Shown piece after piece: positions 17,170 through 25,561 of a stretch of 64,000 bases of DNA. Where the stretch lies: the NCBI RefSeq assembly GCF_900113375.1, contig NZ_FOPC01000001.1, forward strand, positions 1 through 64,000. The letters run 5' to 3'. The stretch comes from Algoriphagus hitonicola. GTDB taxonomy: Bacteria > Bacteroidota > Bacteroidia > Cytophagales > Cyclobacteriaceae. Every line of letters starts with the position of its first letter. The first letter of the stretch is position 1. The notes under the pieces were generated by a model. The model searched no databases and was not told the origin of the DNA. It saw only the letters and a list, made by a program, of their open reading frames with translations. The position numbers were made by a program, and so were the translations under genes.

Positions 17170-18540
17170 TTAGCCCAGATAAACGGTTTTGGAGTTGACA
17201 AACTCTAAAATCCCATAGCGACTCAGCTCCCGACCATAGCCTGACTTTTTGATTCCACCAAAAGGCAAATGCGGATTGGAAGCGACCAAGGAGTTGATAA
17301 AAACGGCTCCAGACTCTATGGATTCAGCAATTCTCTCGGCCTTTTCTACATCTTTGGACCAAAGGGAAGCCCCCAATCCAAACTCCGAATCATTAGCGAG
17401 TTTGATAGCTTCATCTGTATTTTTAACCTTGAATACCGATGCCACCGGTCCAAATAATTCTTCGGAATATGCGGGACTGTCTTTTGGGATCTCGGTCAAA
17501 ATCGTCGGATCAAACCGTGCACTTCCTTTCTCGGGCTTGTTTCCTCCCAGATGGATTTTGGCACCGCTAGCTACTGATTTTTGAACTTGCTCATACAATT
17601 CCTCCGCCAAATCTGGTCTGGCCATAGAGCCATAGTCACTTTCTTTTTCTAGTGGATCACCGAATTTCATGGATTTTATCTTTTCGGTAAATATTTCCAA
17701 AAATCGATCATAGACCGGTTCAACCACAATAAATCGCTTGGCAGCAATACAACTTTGCCCAAAATTAATCATCCGTGCTTTTGCGGCAGTTTCGCTTGCT
17801 TTTTCCACATCGGCATCTTCTAAAATGATAAATGGGTCGCTGCCTCCCAATTCGAGTAGGGATTTTTTAATTTCTTGACCTGCAGCGGAGGCTACCGCAG
17901 CCCCGGCTTTTTCGCTGCCGGTTAGAGTGACTGCTTTTACCCTGGGATCAGAAATAATTTCAGTAGTCTTCTTGGAGTCAATTAACAAGGAAAGAAATAC
18001 GCCTGCCGGAAACCCAGCTTTGATAAAGACTTCCTCAATGGCCAATGAACACTTAGGAACATTTGAAGCATGCTTAAGGAGTCCTGTATTTCCCGCCATC
18101 AGCGTAGGAACCGCAAATCGAAAGACCTGCCAAAAAGGAAAATTCCAAGGCATCACCGCCAAAACCGCCCCGATTGGCTGATGGATGATTTTGGCCTTGG
18201 AGCCATCGGGAAGATTAATCGGTTCAGCCTTGAGAAAATCAGCTGCATTTTCTGCGTAATATTCGCAGACCCAGGCACACTTCTCCACCTCGGCAATGGA
18301 TTCTTTGATGACTTTGCCCATTTCCAGGGAAATGATTTTGGCAAAATAGTCTTTCTCCTCTTTTAAGACTTTGGCTGCTTTTTTCATCAGCTGACTTCGG
18401 TGGTCCATGGAGGTCTTTTTCCAGGCTTGAAAAGCATTCTCGCTTTGGCTCAGTTTTTCCTCCATGTCCGAAGAGGAAAGCGAATCAAATTCTTTTAATA
18501 AATTTCCGTCAAAAGGGTTAATTGATTTGATTTTAGTCAT
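17170..18540 (-). CDS. NAD(P)-dependent succinate-semialdehyde dehydrogenase family protein
   Basis: A 456-aa aldehyde dehydrogenase. The general base Glu230 is in LLELGGSDPFII and the catalytic nucleophile Cys264 in GQSCIAAKR. The N-anchor PWNFPFWQVFR (131-141) and the GS signature TLTGSEKAG (206-213) are intact. The short form starting MTKIKSINPF and the pattern GQSCIAAKR resemble the GabD/Sad group, so succinate semialdehyde is the likely substrate, but this is inferred. It overlaps the preceding rhodanese gene by 8 nt, suggesting one transcript. Confidence 0.9.
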   Translation of the reverse strand: MTKIKSINPFDGNLLKEFDSLSSSDMEEKLSQSENAFQAWKKTSMDHRSQLMKKAAKVLKEEKDYFAKIISLEMGKVIKESIAEVEKCAWVCEYYAENAADFLKAEPINLPDGSKAKIIHQPIGAVLAVMPWNFPFWQVFRFAVPTLMAGNTGLLKHASNVPKCSLAIEEVFIKAGFPAGVFLSLLIDSKKTTEIISDPRVKAVTLTGSEKAGAAVASAAGQEIKKSLLELGGSDPFIILEDADVEKASETAAKARMINFGQSCIAAKRFIVVEPVYDRFLEIFTEKIKSMKFGDPLEKESDYGSMARPDLAEELYEQVQKSVASGAKIHLGGNKPEKGSARFDPTILTEIPKDSPAYSEELFGPVASVFKVKNTDEAIKLANDSEFGLGASLWSKDVEKAERIAESIESGAVFINSLVASNPHLPFGGIKKSGYGRELSRYGILEFVNSKTVYLG

Positions 18541-18937
18541 TGGTAGTGGGTTTTTGTTGTTCTTTCCAAGCTGTCAATCCACCATCCAGCATGTATACTT
18601 TTTTGAATCCTGCGGCTTTCATAGCTGCCCCGGCTTTGGCCGTTCTTTTACCAGTTCGACAATACAATAAATAGGTTTTGGATTTATCGAGTTGTTCGAT
18701 ATTCTGAGCAAAGTTTTCATCCAAAAAGTCAATATTCAGCGCACCTTTGATCTGGCCATCGGCTATTTCCTCAGGAGTGCGGATATCCAAGAGTACATTT
18801 TTCTTTTTGGAGATCATTTTGTCAAATTTTTCCACAGAGACCACTTTGGCCGAGTCTGATTTTCCTTGGCCTAGCAGAGGATTGCCGATCAAAGTCAACA
18901 TAAATAAGATTGCGGGGAGAAAGATGAGTTTTTTCAT
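18533..18937 (-). CDS. exported rhodanese-like domain protein
   Basis: A 134-aa protein from ATG 18937 with a signal peptide (1-23, LTLIGNPLLG) and one rhodanese domain (about 32-128). The active-site loop is YCRTGKR with Cys93, so sulfur transfer in the periplasm is possible. DIRTPEEIADGQIKGALNID is the typical N-terminal strand. The frame is open further upstream to 19252, but that extension would run antisense through the phosphodiesterase gene and has no signal peptide at its start. It is co-transcribed with the overlapping aldehyde dehydrogenase gene. Confidence 0.9.
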   Translation of the reverse strand: MKKLIFLPAILFMLTLIGNPLLGQGKSDSAKVVSVEKFDKMISKKKNVLLDIRTPEEIADGQIKGALNIDFLDENFAQNIEQLDKSKTYLLYCRTGKRTAKAGAAMKAAGFKKVYMLDGGLTAWKEQQKPTTND

Positions 18938-19003
18938 GGTTTGGTTTTTGATTTGTGTTAAAGCGGTACATATTGAAGCAAAATTTAATCCCTTTCGTTT
19001 CAA

Positions 19004-19516
19004 ATGTCCACTAAAATCGCGCTGATTTCTGATTCTCACAGTTACATTGATCACAAAACCCTCTCTTTTCTTGAGACGGTGGACGAAATTTGGCATGCCG
19101 GGGATATTGGTGATTTGCAGGTAATGGAGGCTATGCCCAAAGGAAAAATAATTCGGGCGGTTTTTGGAAATATTGACGATGCCGAGATTCAGCAAAACTA
19201 TCCCGAATGGCAGATTTTTGAATTGGAAAAAATGAAAATAGTGATGACCCATATTGGCGGAAAACCTCCCCGCTATGCCAAAGGGGTCAAATCAATTCTA
19301 AAGTCAGAAAGTGCACAGCTTTTCGTCTGCGGTCATTCTCATATCTGCAAAGTGGAATTTGACTGGGAATTGAATTGCCTGTACATGAATCCCGGGGCCA
19401 TCGGTCAGCAGGGATTTCATCAGATGCGAACGCTATTATTATTTGAACTGAATGAGGGAAAAGTACAAAATCTCCGGGTTGTCGAACTTGGAAAGCGGGG
19501 CAAATTGGAGTCCTAA
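19004..19516 (+). CDS. YfcE/MJ0936-type metallophosphoesterase
   Basis: A 170-aa calcineurin-like phosphoesterase. The metal ligands are in place: DSH (residues 10-12), HAGDIGD (31-37), GNIDD, MTHIGG and GHSH near residue 111. This compact set is that of the YfcE phosphodiesterase group. The natural substrate is unknown; activity on phosphodiesters or nucleotides is inferred from the family. The gene is divergent from the rhodanese gene with about 65 bp between the starts. Confidence 0.92.
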   Translation: MSTKIALISDSHSYIDHKTLSFLETVDEIWHAGDIGDLQVMEAMPKGKIIRAVFGNIDDAEIQQNYPEWQIFELEKMKIVMTHIGGKPPRYAKGVKSILKSESAQLFVCGHSHICKVEFDWELNCLYMNPGAIGQQGFHQMRTLLLFELNEGKVQNLRVVELGKRGKLES

Positions 19517-19576
19517 ATAAAAAAGGCATAAAAAAAAGCGATCCAAAGACCGCTTTAAGCTATTGCAATAAGAGAA

Positions 19577-19723
19577 TTACTTCTTATCGAAAGATTTTTT
19601 CAACTCTTCCACATCCACGTTTTTGATTACTGGCTGAGCGCTCAATTGCTTGATTCTAGCCACACGGGTATTCTGGCTTTGTCTTTTTCTTCTTAATTTT
19701 CTTTTCAGAGTAGTAACTGCCAT
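19577..19723 (-). CDS. 48-aa basic protein, possibly ribosome- or RNA-associated
   Basis: A 48-aa very basic protein starting MAVTTLKRKLRRKRQSQN and ending ELKKSFDKK, with PVIKNVDVEE in the middle. It contains about fourteen Lys/Arg residues, mostly in the N-terminal half, like small ribosomal proteins. The ATG at 19723 is well placed after an AT-rich leader; longer in-frame starts (19795) add a hydrophobic and Cys-containing extension and are unlikely. It is not one of the canonical ribosomal proteins I can name. It stands alone between the phosphoesterase gene and hisS. A role in translation is an inference from composition only. Confidence 0.65.
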   Translation of the reverse strand: MAVTTLKRKLRRKRQSQNTRVARIKQLSAQPVIKNVDVEELKKSFDKK

Positions 19724-19855
19724 GACTATATGATTTAATGTTTTTGTTTCGAAACGGACTGCAAAGGTATGCAAACATTTTTTCTTTGTCTGCATATAGC
19801 CCTAAGAAATTCAAGACCTTTTGCAGATTTGGCAAATAATTCTTCAATTTTTCGG

Positions 19856-19863
19856 TAAATTTG
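19856..19863 (+). promoter_or_regulatory. -7 box of the hisS promoter
   Basis: TAAATTTG matches TAnnTTTG exactly, 25 nt before the hisS ATG. The nearest TTTG (19828) is a little too far upstream for an ideal -33 element. Confidence 0.5.
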
Positions 19864-19888
19864 AGCTTTAATCACCAAAAGGATCCCC

Positions 19889-21256
19889 ATGCAAAAACCG
19901 AGTTTACCCAAAGGAACGAGAGATTTTGGCCCAATACAGATGGCTCGAAGAAATTTTATTTTGGAAACGATCAAAGATACCTTTCAGCTTTTTGGCTATC
20001 AGCAGATTGAAACTCCTGCGATGGAGAATTTGAGTACCCTCACGGGAAAGTACGGAGAAGAAGGAGATCAGCTGTTGTTTAAAATTTTAAACTCAGGGGA
20101 TTTTTTGAAGAAAGTAGATCTGAAAGATCTCAGTGAAGGTGCTGCCGCTACGCTTCCTAAAGTCGCCGAAAAGGGTTTGAGGTACGATCTGACTGTACCC
20201 TTTGCGCGATACGTGGTGATGAATCGAAATGAGCTGACTTTTCCTTTTAAGCGCTACCAAATCCAGCCTGTTTGGCGGGCAGATCGACCTCAGAAAGGGC
20301 GTTATCGGGAGTTTTATCAATGTGATGCCGATGTGGTCGGAACCGATAGTTTGGTCTGTGAAGCCGAGATTATTTTGATGATACGACGGGTCTTTTTAGG
20401 CTTGGGTATATCTGATTATTCCATTAAAATCAATAACCGAAAAATCTTGACCGGGATTTCAGAAGTCATCGGTGAGGCAGGCAAGGAAGGTCCACTAGCC
20501 GTGGCCATTGATAAATTGGATAAAATCGGCTGGGAAAAAGTTCGGCAGGAACTCACAGAACGAGGATTCAACGATGAAGCAGTGCAGAAATTAGGACCGC
20601 TCGTGGAGGCTTCTACACAAGAGATCGATCATTTGGCTTTTCTGAAAATCTTTCTTGCAGGATCTGAAATCGGACTGCAAGGCGTGAAGGAACTGGAAGA
20701 AACCTTTGAAATCATGCAGACCATGGGGCAAGACCTTGCCAAAGTTCAGTTGGATATGGTTTTGGCGCGAGGGCTGTCTTATTATACCGGAGCGATATTC
20801 GAAGTCAAAGTCAATCAAGTATCGATTGGTTCAGTGAGTGGAGGCGGGCGATACGATAATCTCACCGGTGTTTTCGGGCTGAGTGGAGTTTCAGGAGTGG
20901 GGTTTTCCTTTGGAGTGGATCGGATTTATGATGTGATGGAAGAGTTGGGGCTTTTTCCTCAGGAGGATAGTCAAGGTACACAGGTAATGTTGGCGTATTT
21001 TGACGAAAAGGGATTCAATTACGCCTTGAATATTCTTACCCTACTTAGAGCGGCTGGAATTCGCTCGGAAATTTATCCAGATCAATCCAAAATGAAAAAG
21101 CAGTTGGATTATGCGAGCAAAAAAGGGATTCCCTATGTAGGTATTTGCGGAGATGAGGAAATAGCCAATAAAACATTAGCCTTAAAAAATTTAACTTCAG
21201 GAATACAGGAAAACTGGACCTTGGATCAAGTGATTGACCACTTTAGCGGAGTTTAA
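19889..21256 (+). CDS. hisS: histidine-tRNA ligase
   Basis: A class II aminoacyl-tRNA synthetase that charges tRNA-His. The 455 aa include motif 1 near residues 30-50 (QQIETPAMENLSTL), motif 2 RADRPQKGRYREFYQCDADVVG, and the histidyl-specific LARGLSYYTG and SGGGRYDNL. Motif 3 is GVSGVGFSFGVDRIYDVM. The C-terminal anticodon-binding domain covers about 355-455. The gene overlaps the convergent small gene downstream by 4 nt and has a TAnnTTTG promoter. Confidence 0.98.
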   Translation: MQKPSLPKGTRDFGPIQMARRNFILETIKDTFQLFGYQQIETPAMENLSTLTGKYGEEGDQLLFKILNSGDFLKKVDLKDLSEGAAATLPKVAEKGLRYDLTVPFARYVVMNRNELTFPFKRYQIQPVWRADRPQKGRYREFYQCDADVVGTDSLVCEAEIILMIRRVFLGLGISDYSIKINNRKILTGISEVIGEAGKEGPLAVAIDKLDKIGWEKVRQELTERGFNDEAVQKLGPLVEASTQEIDHLAFLKIFLAGSEIGLQGVKELEETFEIMQTMGQDLAKVQLDMVLARGLSYYTGAIFEVKVNQVSIGSVSGGGRYDNLTGVFGLSGVSGVGFSFGVDRIYDVMEELGLFPQEDSQGTQVMLAYFDEKGFNYALNILTLLRAAGIRSEIYPDQSKMKKQLDYASKKGIPYVGICGDEEIANKTLALKNLTSGIQENWTLDQVIDHFSGV

Positions 21257-21534
21257 TCGATTTGGATAATCGAATGGATAGGAATGGTGATCCCTCCTTT
21301 CAATAGCACAAACTGGTTTCCCACAGCCCAAACGGTGGTGTGAACCTCATAAATTTGGCCGTCAGAAGATTGGAAGGTTAGCTGAACTTTGGTTTGGAGT
21401 AGATTGCCTAACGTCTGTGAGCACTCGAGTTCGAATAACCTCATCTGGATTTCTTCTTTGGATTGGAGAACTTCCTCATGTCCAAAGCGTAAAGTGGAAA
21501 TGTTTTCTTTATCGATTTTGATGGCTGTTTGCAT
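21253..21534 (-). CDS. conserved-looking hypothetical protein
   Basis: A 93-aa soluble protein with no recognised family. It is predicted to be mostly beta with the segments VQLTFQSSDGQIYEVHTTVWAVGNQFVLLKGGITIPIHSI, which read like a small barrel or SH3-like fold. The ATG at 21534 lies at a short gap before a divergent AT-rich promoter region. Its stop overlaps the hisS stop tail-to-tail by 4 nt. Confidence 0.65.
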   Translation of the reverse strand: MQTAIKIDKENISTLRFGHEEVLQSKEEIQMRLFELECSQTLGNLLQTKVQLTFQSSDGQIYEVHTTVWAVGNQFVLLKGGITIPIHSIIQID

Positions 21535-21678
21535 GGCTAAGAAATTGGATCACTTATTTAATCGATAAAATTCGATAAATTTTGCAAAAATTTATCTTAT
21601 AAATTGTATAAGAGTAAATATACCAAATTTTATTTGGAAAATTAAGTATAAATTAAGTTTAATTATAAATACGATATT

Positions 21679-22014
21679 ATGTTCGATATCATGAATATGA
21701 TGAACAAGGTCAAGGAGGCTCAGTCGAAAATCAAAGAAGCCCAGTCCAAATTGGTTCATCTTACTGCAGAAGGAGAATCCGGAGCAGGATTGGTCAAAGT
21801 GACGGTCAATGGAGAACGAAAAGTTCTCAAAATCGAAATGGATGAATCCTTGCTGACTCCTTCGGACAAAGAAATGTTGAGTGACCTGGTCGTGGCGGCA
21901 ACAAATATTGCCATGGAGGCGATAGATGTGAAAATCAAGGCCGCTATGAAATCCGCTACAGAAGGAATGATGCCAAATATTCCGGGAATGGATTTGGGTA
22001 GCATGTTTGGATGA
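21679..22014 (+). CDS. YbaB/EbfC family nucleoid-associated protein
   Basis: A 111-aa DNA-binding protein that forms tweezer-like dimers in the known family. The typical layout is present: an N-terminal helix (MFDIMNMMNKVKEAQSKIKEAQ), the strands GLVKVTVNGERKVLKIEMD, and a long helix ending in MPNIPGMDLGSMFG. It is not next to dnaX or recR here but overlaps a glycosyltransferase gene by 4 nt (ATGA). The start is preceded by about 100 nt of extremely AT-rich DNA. Confidence 0.93.
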   Translation: MFDIMNMMNKVKEAQSKIKEAQSKLVHLTAEGESGAGLVKVTVNGERKVLKIEMDESLLTPSDKEMLSDLVVAATNIAMEAIDVKIKAAMKSATEGMMPNIPGMDLGSMFG

Positions 22015-23009
22015 AGACTTGCGCAATCGTCATCCTCAATTATAATGGTCGGGAGATGCTCAAGCGTTTCCTGCCTTCCATTTGTCAATTCTCCCGTTAT
22101 GACATCTGGGTAATTGACAATGCCAGTACGGATGACTCTGTAGCCGTTTTATCACAGGATTTTCCAGAGCTGCAGTTGATTCAGCTTTCCGAAAACTTCG
22201 GCTATGCCGGAGGGTATAATTGGGGGCTGGAGCAGCTCAAAGGAAACTATGATTTTTACATCCTGGTCAATTCGGATGTCGAAGTCACCCGCAATTGGGA
22301 TCTGAGCCTGATTGATTTCCTTCAGAAGAACAAGGATTACGGGGCTGTTCAGCCTAAAATTTTATCAGCGCAAAACCGGGATTCATTTGACTATGCGGGA
22401 GCAGCAGGAGGTTTTTTGGATTCCCTATATTATCCCTATTGCCGGGGAAGGATCTGGAATGTCATCGAGCAAGATCAAGGGCAGTATAAGGATACGATCG
22501 AGGTGGACTGGGCCTCAGGGGCTTGTTTTGCACTTCGAGCTGATGAATTTCATGAAGTTGGTGGATTTGATGCCCATTTTTTTGCCCACATGGAGGAGAT
22601 TGACCTTTGCCTACGATTGAGGAGAAAAGGATTGAAAATTGGGTTTACTGCCCAATCAACTATTTATCATCTGGGTGGAGCGACTTTGGATCGAAGCAGT
22701 CCAAGAAAATTATATTTAAATATCAGAAACAGCCTTCGGATGATTTATAAAAATGAAGGAACTCTTGTATTCTGGTGGATTTTCTTAGTAAAAGCGGGAA
22801 TGGAATTTGCAGCTGGCTTGGGATATCTTATTACGGGAAAACCTGAAATGTTTAGTGCAGTCTTTGATGGATATTGGGATTTTTTAAAATCCCGGCGCTT
22901 GGTAGAAAAGATAAAATTTCCAGAATCAAAGCCTATAAAAAAAGGTCCGGTGGACCTGATTTTTTGGCATTTTATGATTTTGAGAAAGAAATATTTCCAA
23001 GATCTTTAA
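22011..23009 (+). CDS. glycosyltransferase family 2 protein
   Basis: A 332-aa GT-A glycosyltransferase. The N-terminus CAIVILNYNGREMLKRFLPS and IWVIDNASTDDS bind the nucleotide; NSDVEV acts as the DxD-like metal site near residues 87-92. VDWASGACFALRADEFHEVGGFDAHFF is the acceptor-site strand typical of the rhamnosyltransferase-like GT2 group. A hydrophobic stretch (VFWWIFLVKAGMEFAAGLGYLI) near the C-terminus suggests membrane contact. Donor and acceptor sugars are unknown. It is coupled to ybaB by a 4-nt overlap. Confidence 0.92.
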   Translation: MKTCAIVILNYNGREMLKRFLPSICQFSRYDIWVIDNASTDDSVAVLSQDFPELQLIQLSENFGYAGGYNWGLEQLKGNYDFYILVNSDVEVTRNWDLSLIDFLQKNKDYGAVQPKILSAQNRDSFDYAGAAGGFLDSLYYPYCRGRIWNVIEQDQGQYKDTIEVDWASGACFALRADEFHEVGGFDAHFFAHMEEIDLCLRLRRKGLKIGFTAQSTIYHLGGATLDRSSPRKLYLNIRNSLRMIYKNEGTLVFWWIFLVKAGMEFAAGLGYLITGKPEMFSAVFDGYWDFLKSRRLVEKIKFPESKPIKKGPVDLIFWHFMILRKKYFQDL

Positions 23010-23224
23010 TCAAAAAGAACAGGATTATTCATCTTGCGGAAATACTTTCGGATTTTCATCATCATTGCCATGGAAACATAGACAATCACCGGAGAGCCTA
23101 ACGTGATAAATGAGGAATAAATGAAAAACAGTCGAATGCTGTCAATAGGAAAGTTTAGCTTTTCACCGAGTCTCGAGCATACACCAAAAGCACGCTCTTC
23201 GAAAAACAACTTTAATTTCTGCAT
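23006..23224 (-). CDS. PspC domain protein
   Basis: A 72-aa protein from ATG 23224. The N-terminal FFEERAFGVCSRLGEKLNFPIDSIRLFFI is the PspC core and is followed by one hydrophobic segment (SSFITLGSPVIVYVSMAMMM). PspC proteins sit in the inner membrane and are linked to envelope stress in proteobacteria; stand-alone Bacteroidota forms are not characterised. It overlaps the glycosyltransferase gene tail-to-tail by 4 nt. Confidence 0.85.
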   Translation of the reverse strand: MQKLKLFFEERAFGVCSRLGEKLNFPIDSIRLFFIYSSFITLGSPVIVYVSMAMMMKIRKYFRKMNNPVLFD

Positions 23225-23287
23225 GATCTTCAGTGGTTTAGTTGGATACAAATATATCAAAAATCATTCTAGAATTACCTAAGTAAA

Positions 23288-25072
23288 ATGTCTGCCTCTT
23301 TGTTTTCATCAAAATTTAATTTTCTACTGCTTTTTGTTTTATTCCAATTCTGGCAAATCGGTTGGGCTCAGGAATGTCGCTTTTTGGAAAATGTCCAGCT
23401 TAAGCCTGAAAAATTAGCCTATTTCAGAGATTCTGTCCGCTTCTCTGTCCAAGGAAAGATCCCTATCGAATCGGTGGTTACACCCAGAAATCCCCAATTG
23501 AAACTTTTACTCAAAACATCAGAAAAGAGCTTAGACCTGGGAATTTTTGATTTGGAGAAAAATTTGGCAGATTATTCTTACCAAAAGGATTTTGTCCTTG
23601 CCTTTGAACCTTGGATGGAATCTGCTCAGCTTTCACTAAATTTTTTTCAGGGGAAAAAATTAGGAGATGAACCATTTGAAGTCAGGGTGATCGCCAAAGG
23701 CATCATCACGACGCCCTTTTTGGCAAAAATAGGCCAAGTAAATTCGGGGGAGGCTATCCCTTCTGTAGGTTTGATGATGCCCTCAGGCAGGCAGGAGCGG
23801 GGAATTAGCAGGACCTTTTATTCGTCAATTCAATTTAACCCCGGCAGTTCCGAATTTCAATCAACTGATACCAATGAATCGGTTTTCAAATCCCTTCGCG
23901 AATTTTTAATCGATCACCCATTTATTGAATCAGTCAAAGTCATCGGACTGCAATCTCCTGAAGCATCGGAGGGCAGAAACAGTAAACTGGGAATGGATCG
24001 GGCCGAAACAGTAAAACAAGAGTTGGTCTCTAGAAAAATCCTGTTAAGAGATTCGCTTATTGAAGTCAATGCCCGGTGGAATGATTGGTTTGATTTTAGA
24101 CTTTTGCTGAGGGAAAAGGATGATTTAAGTACGGAAAGAAAAGAGCAATATTATTCGGTGCTGATGGATGGGACGGATTTTTTGGATCAGCAGCAAAAAC
24201 TCAGACAAATCCCAGGGTTTTCCCAATTGTCCCAAACGCTATTTCCGAAATTAAGGGCTGCAAAAATCGAAGTGGTCGCCCGGTCAGGAAGTGGCTTGTC
24301 TCAAGATGATTTTTCGCGTCTCCAGCAGGAATTAGATCTGAATTCCTCCCAGTCTAGTCTATCCTTTGTGGACTGGGCTATTGCTGCTGAGGGAAGTCCC
24401 CGGCTAGAGGAAAAAGCAGAGATTTATTCCAAAATGACCGAGCTATTTGCCTTGGCCTTGCCATATAATAATCTGGCAGTCATCCGAATTCGGGAAGCTC
24501 AGCAAACGCTGGACCTGGATCGGAAGGAGAAACTCTGGGATGAAGCAGAGTGGTTGCTTAATCGTGCGGTCAAAATCGAAGAGAATCCCTACACGCTTCA
24601 TAATTTGGGACAGATTTTTGCACTTCGGGGACAATACTGGGATGCCTATAAATTTCTCTCGGATGCCTCTGTGATGACTAGAAATCCTGATTTTTTGATG
24701 AAAAATGAAAGCTTGCGGGGAGCATTGGATATTATCAGAGGAGATTATAAACTGGCCACGTTAAGGTTTGACTATGAATTTACAGATCCTGAGGATTTTT
24801 TTAATAAAGGATTGGCCTTTTATCTTGCCGGAGATTATGCGAATGCTTCCATTGCATTTGAGGAATCGGTGGTGAAAGACCGGGAATACGGCTATGGTTA
24901 TTACGGACTTGCGCTTATTGCCATCAACGGTGGGCAAAAAGAGGTGGCATTGATTCACTTGGAACGTGCCGCACAGACCAACTCGGAGATTTATTCACGG
25001 GTTTTGACTGATCCGAGTTTTGAAGAATTAAGAGAAGATCCAGAATTTTTCGAAATTTTGAAAAAAAATTAA
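23288..25072 (+). CDS. exported protein with OmpA-like and TPR parts
   Basis: A 594-aa exported protein with a signal peptide ending at GWAQ (about residue 27). Residues about 175-270 resemble an OmpA C-like unit (IQFNPGSSEFQ ... FIESVKVIGLQSPEASEGRNSKLGMDRAETVKQEL), which would touch peptidoglycan. The second half is helical, with TPR-like units (WLLNRAVKIEENPYTLHNLGQIFALRGQYWDAYKFL; GYYGLALIAINGGQKEVALIHLERAAQ). It probably lies in the periplasm or on the inner face of the outer membrane. The gene stands just before the long susC leader and is not obviously in that operon. No specific function is assigned. Confidence 0.8.
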   Translation: MSASLFSSKFNFLLLFVLFQFWQIGWAQECRFLENVQLKPEKLAYFRDSVRFSVQGKIPIESVVTPRNPQLKLLLKTSEKSLDLGIFDLEKNLADYSYQKDFVLAFEPWMESAQLSLNFFQGKKLGDEPFEVRVIAKGIITTPFLAKIGQVNSGEAIPSVGLMMPSGRQERGISRTFYSSIQFNPGSSEFQSTDTNESVFKSLREFLIDHPFIESVKVIGLQSPEASEGRNSKLGMDRAETVKQELVSRKILLRDSLIEVNARWNDWFDFRLLLREKDDLSTERKEQYYSVLMDGTDFLDQQQKLRQIPGFSQLSQTLFPKLRAAKIEVVARSGSGLSQDDFSRLQQELDLNSSQSSLSFVDWAIAAEGSPRLEEKAEIYSKMTELFALALPYNNLAVIRIREAQQTLDLDRKEKLWDEAEWLLNRAVKIEENPYTLHNLGQIFALRGQYWDAYKFLSDASVMTRNPDFLMKNESLRGALDIIRGDYKLATLRFDYEFTDPEDFFNKGLAFYLAGDYANASIAFEESVVKDREYGYGYYGLALIAINGGQKEVALIHLERAAQTNSEIYSRVLTDPSFEELREDPEFFEILKKN

Positions 25073-25440
25073 TACCTCAAGATTTTGTAGAAATTTTGAA
25101 TTCAGGGTAAAAAATTACTTTATTTTGGTAAAAGAACCTCATTTTTAACAGTTTCCGGTTTTGATTCAGTCAAAAATCGACTACATTAGATCGTCGATGT
25201 GAAATAGTTTGAAAGATTCATAATGTAAATTCTTTCCATTGCCAAATAATATTTCTGTTAAGGAATTTGAATTTTGTTTTAGAATCTTTAACATTGATGA
25301 TTAAGTTGTACACCAAACCCAAAATATTGCCTATGACCTATCATTTCTAGCTACACCTCCCTCTCTCACGTGGCATCGCTAGATGCACTCAAACCTATAG
25401 GATTTCATCCTTTTGCAGGTATTCGTACCGTGGTATAATC
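25073..25440. other. non-coding 5' part of the susC upstream region
   Basis: There is no credible ORF in this 368-nt stretch. ATCGAC/GTCGAT (around 25167-25190) and GCATC/GATGC (25373-25386) form short inverted repeats, and a C-rich patch lies at about 25350-25370. I see no terminator with a T run for the TPR gene and no riboswitch I can name. Confidence 0.5.
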
Positions 25441-25478
25441 GCAATAGACCTTTCGAAAATTCGAAAACCTTCTATTGC
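25441..25478. promoter_or_regulatory. two-part inverted repeat upstream of susC
   Basis: GCAATAGA and TCTATTGC are the outer 8-bp arms, and TTTCGAA and TTCGAAA the inner 7-bp arms, around a 2-nt loop. No T run follows, so an operator or leader hairpin is more likely than a terminator. Confidence 0.55.
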
Positions 25479-25497
25479 AATTATTTTGAGAATAATC

Positions 25498-25509
25498 GCA
25501 AACGATTGC
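25498..25509. promoter_or_regulatory. LacI-family-type operator upstream of susC
   Basis: GCAAACGATTGC fits the LacI/GalR consensus with central CG (AAnCGnTT) and GCAA/TTGC arms. It lies 53 nt before the susC ATG, near where a -33 element would fall, so repression is plausible. No LacI-type gene is in the window. Confidence 0.6.
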
Positions 25510-25561
25510 ATATCAATTAACAAACAAGTATTTGAGATTAATCTTGTTACCCAATCTATCT

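Noticed and set aside
18938..19252. N-terminal extension of the rhodanese gene
   Set aside because: It would run antisense through the phosphodiesterase gene, and the ATG at 18937 gives a proper signal peptide.
19735..19974. 79-aa minus-strand ORF over the hisS start
   Set aside because: It overlaps the hisS promoter and 5' coding region in antisense, and the 48-aa gene beside it has a better start.
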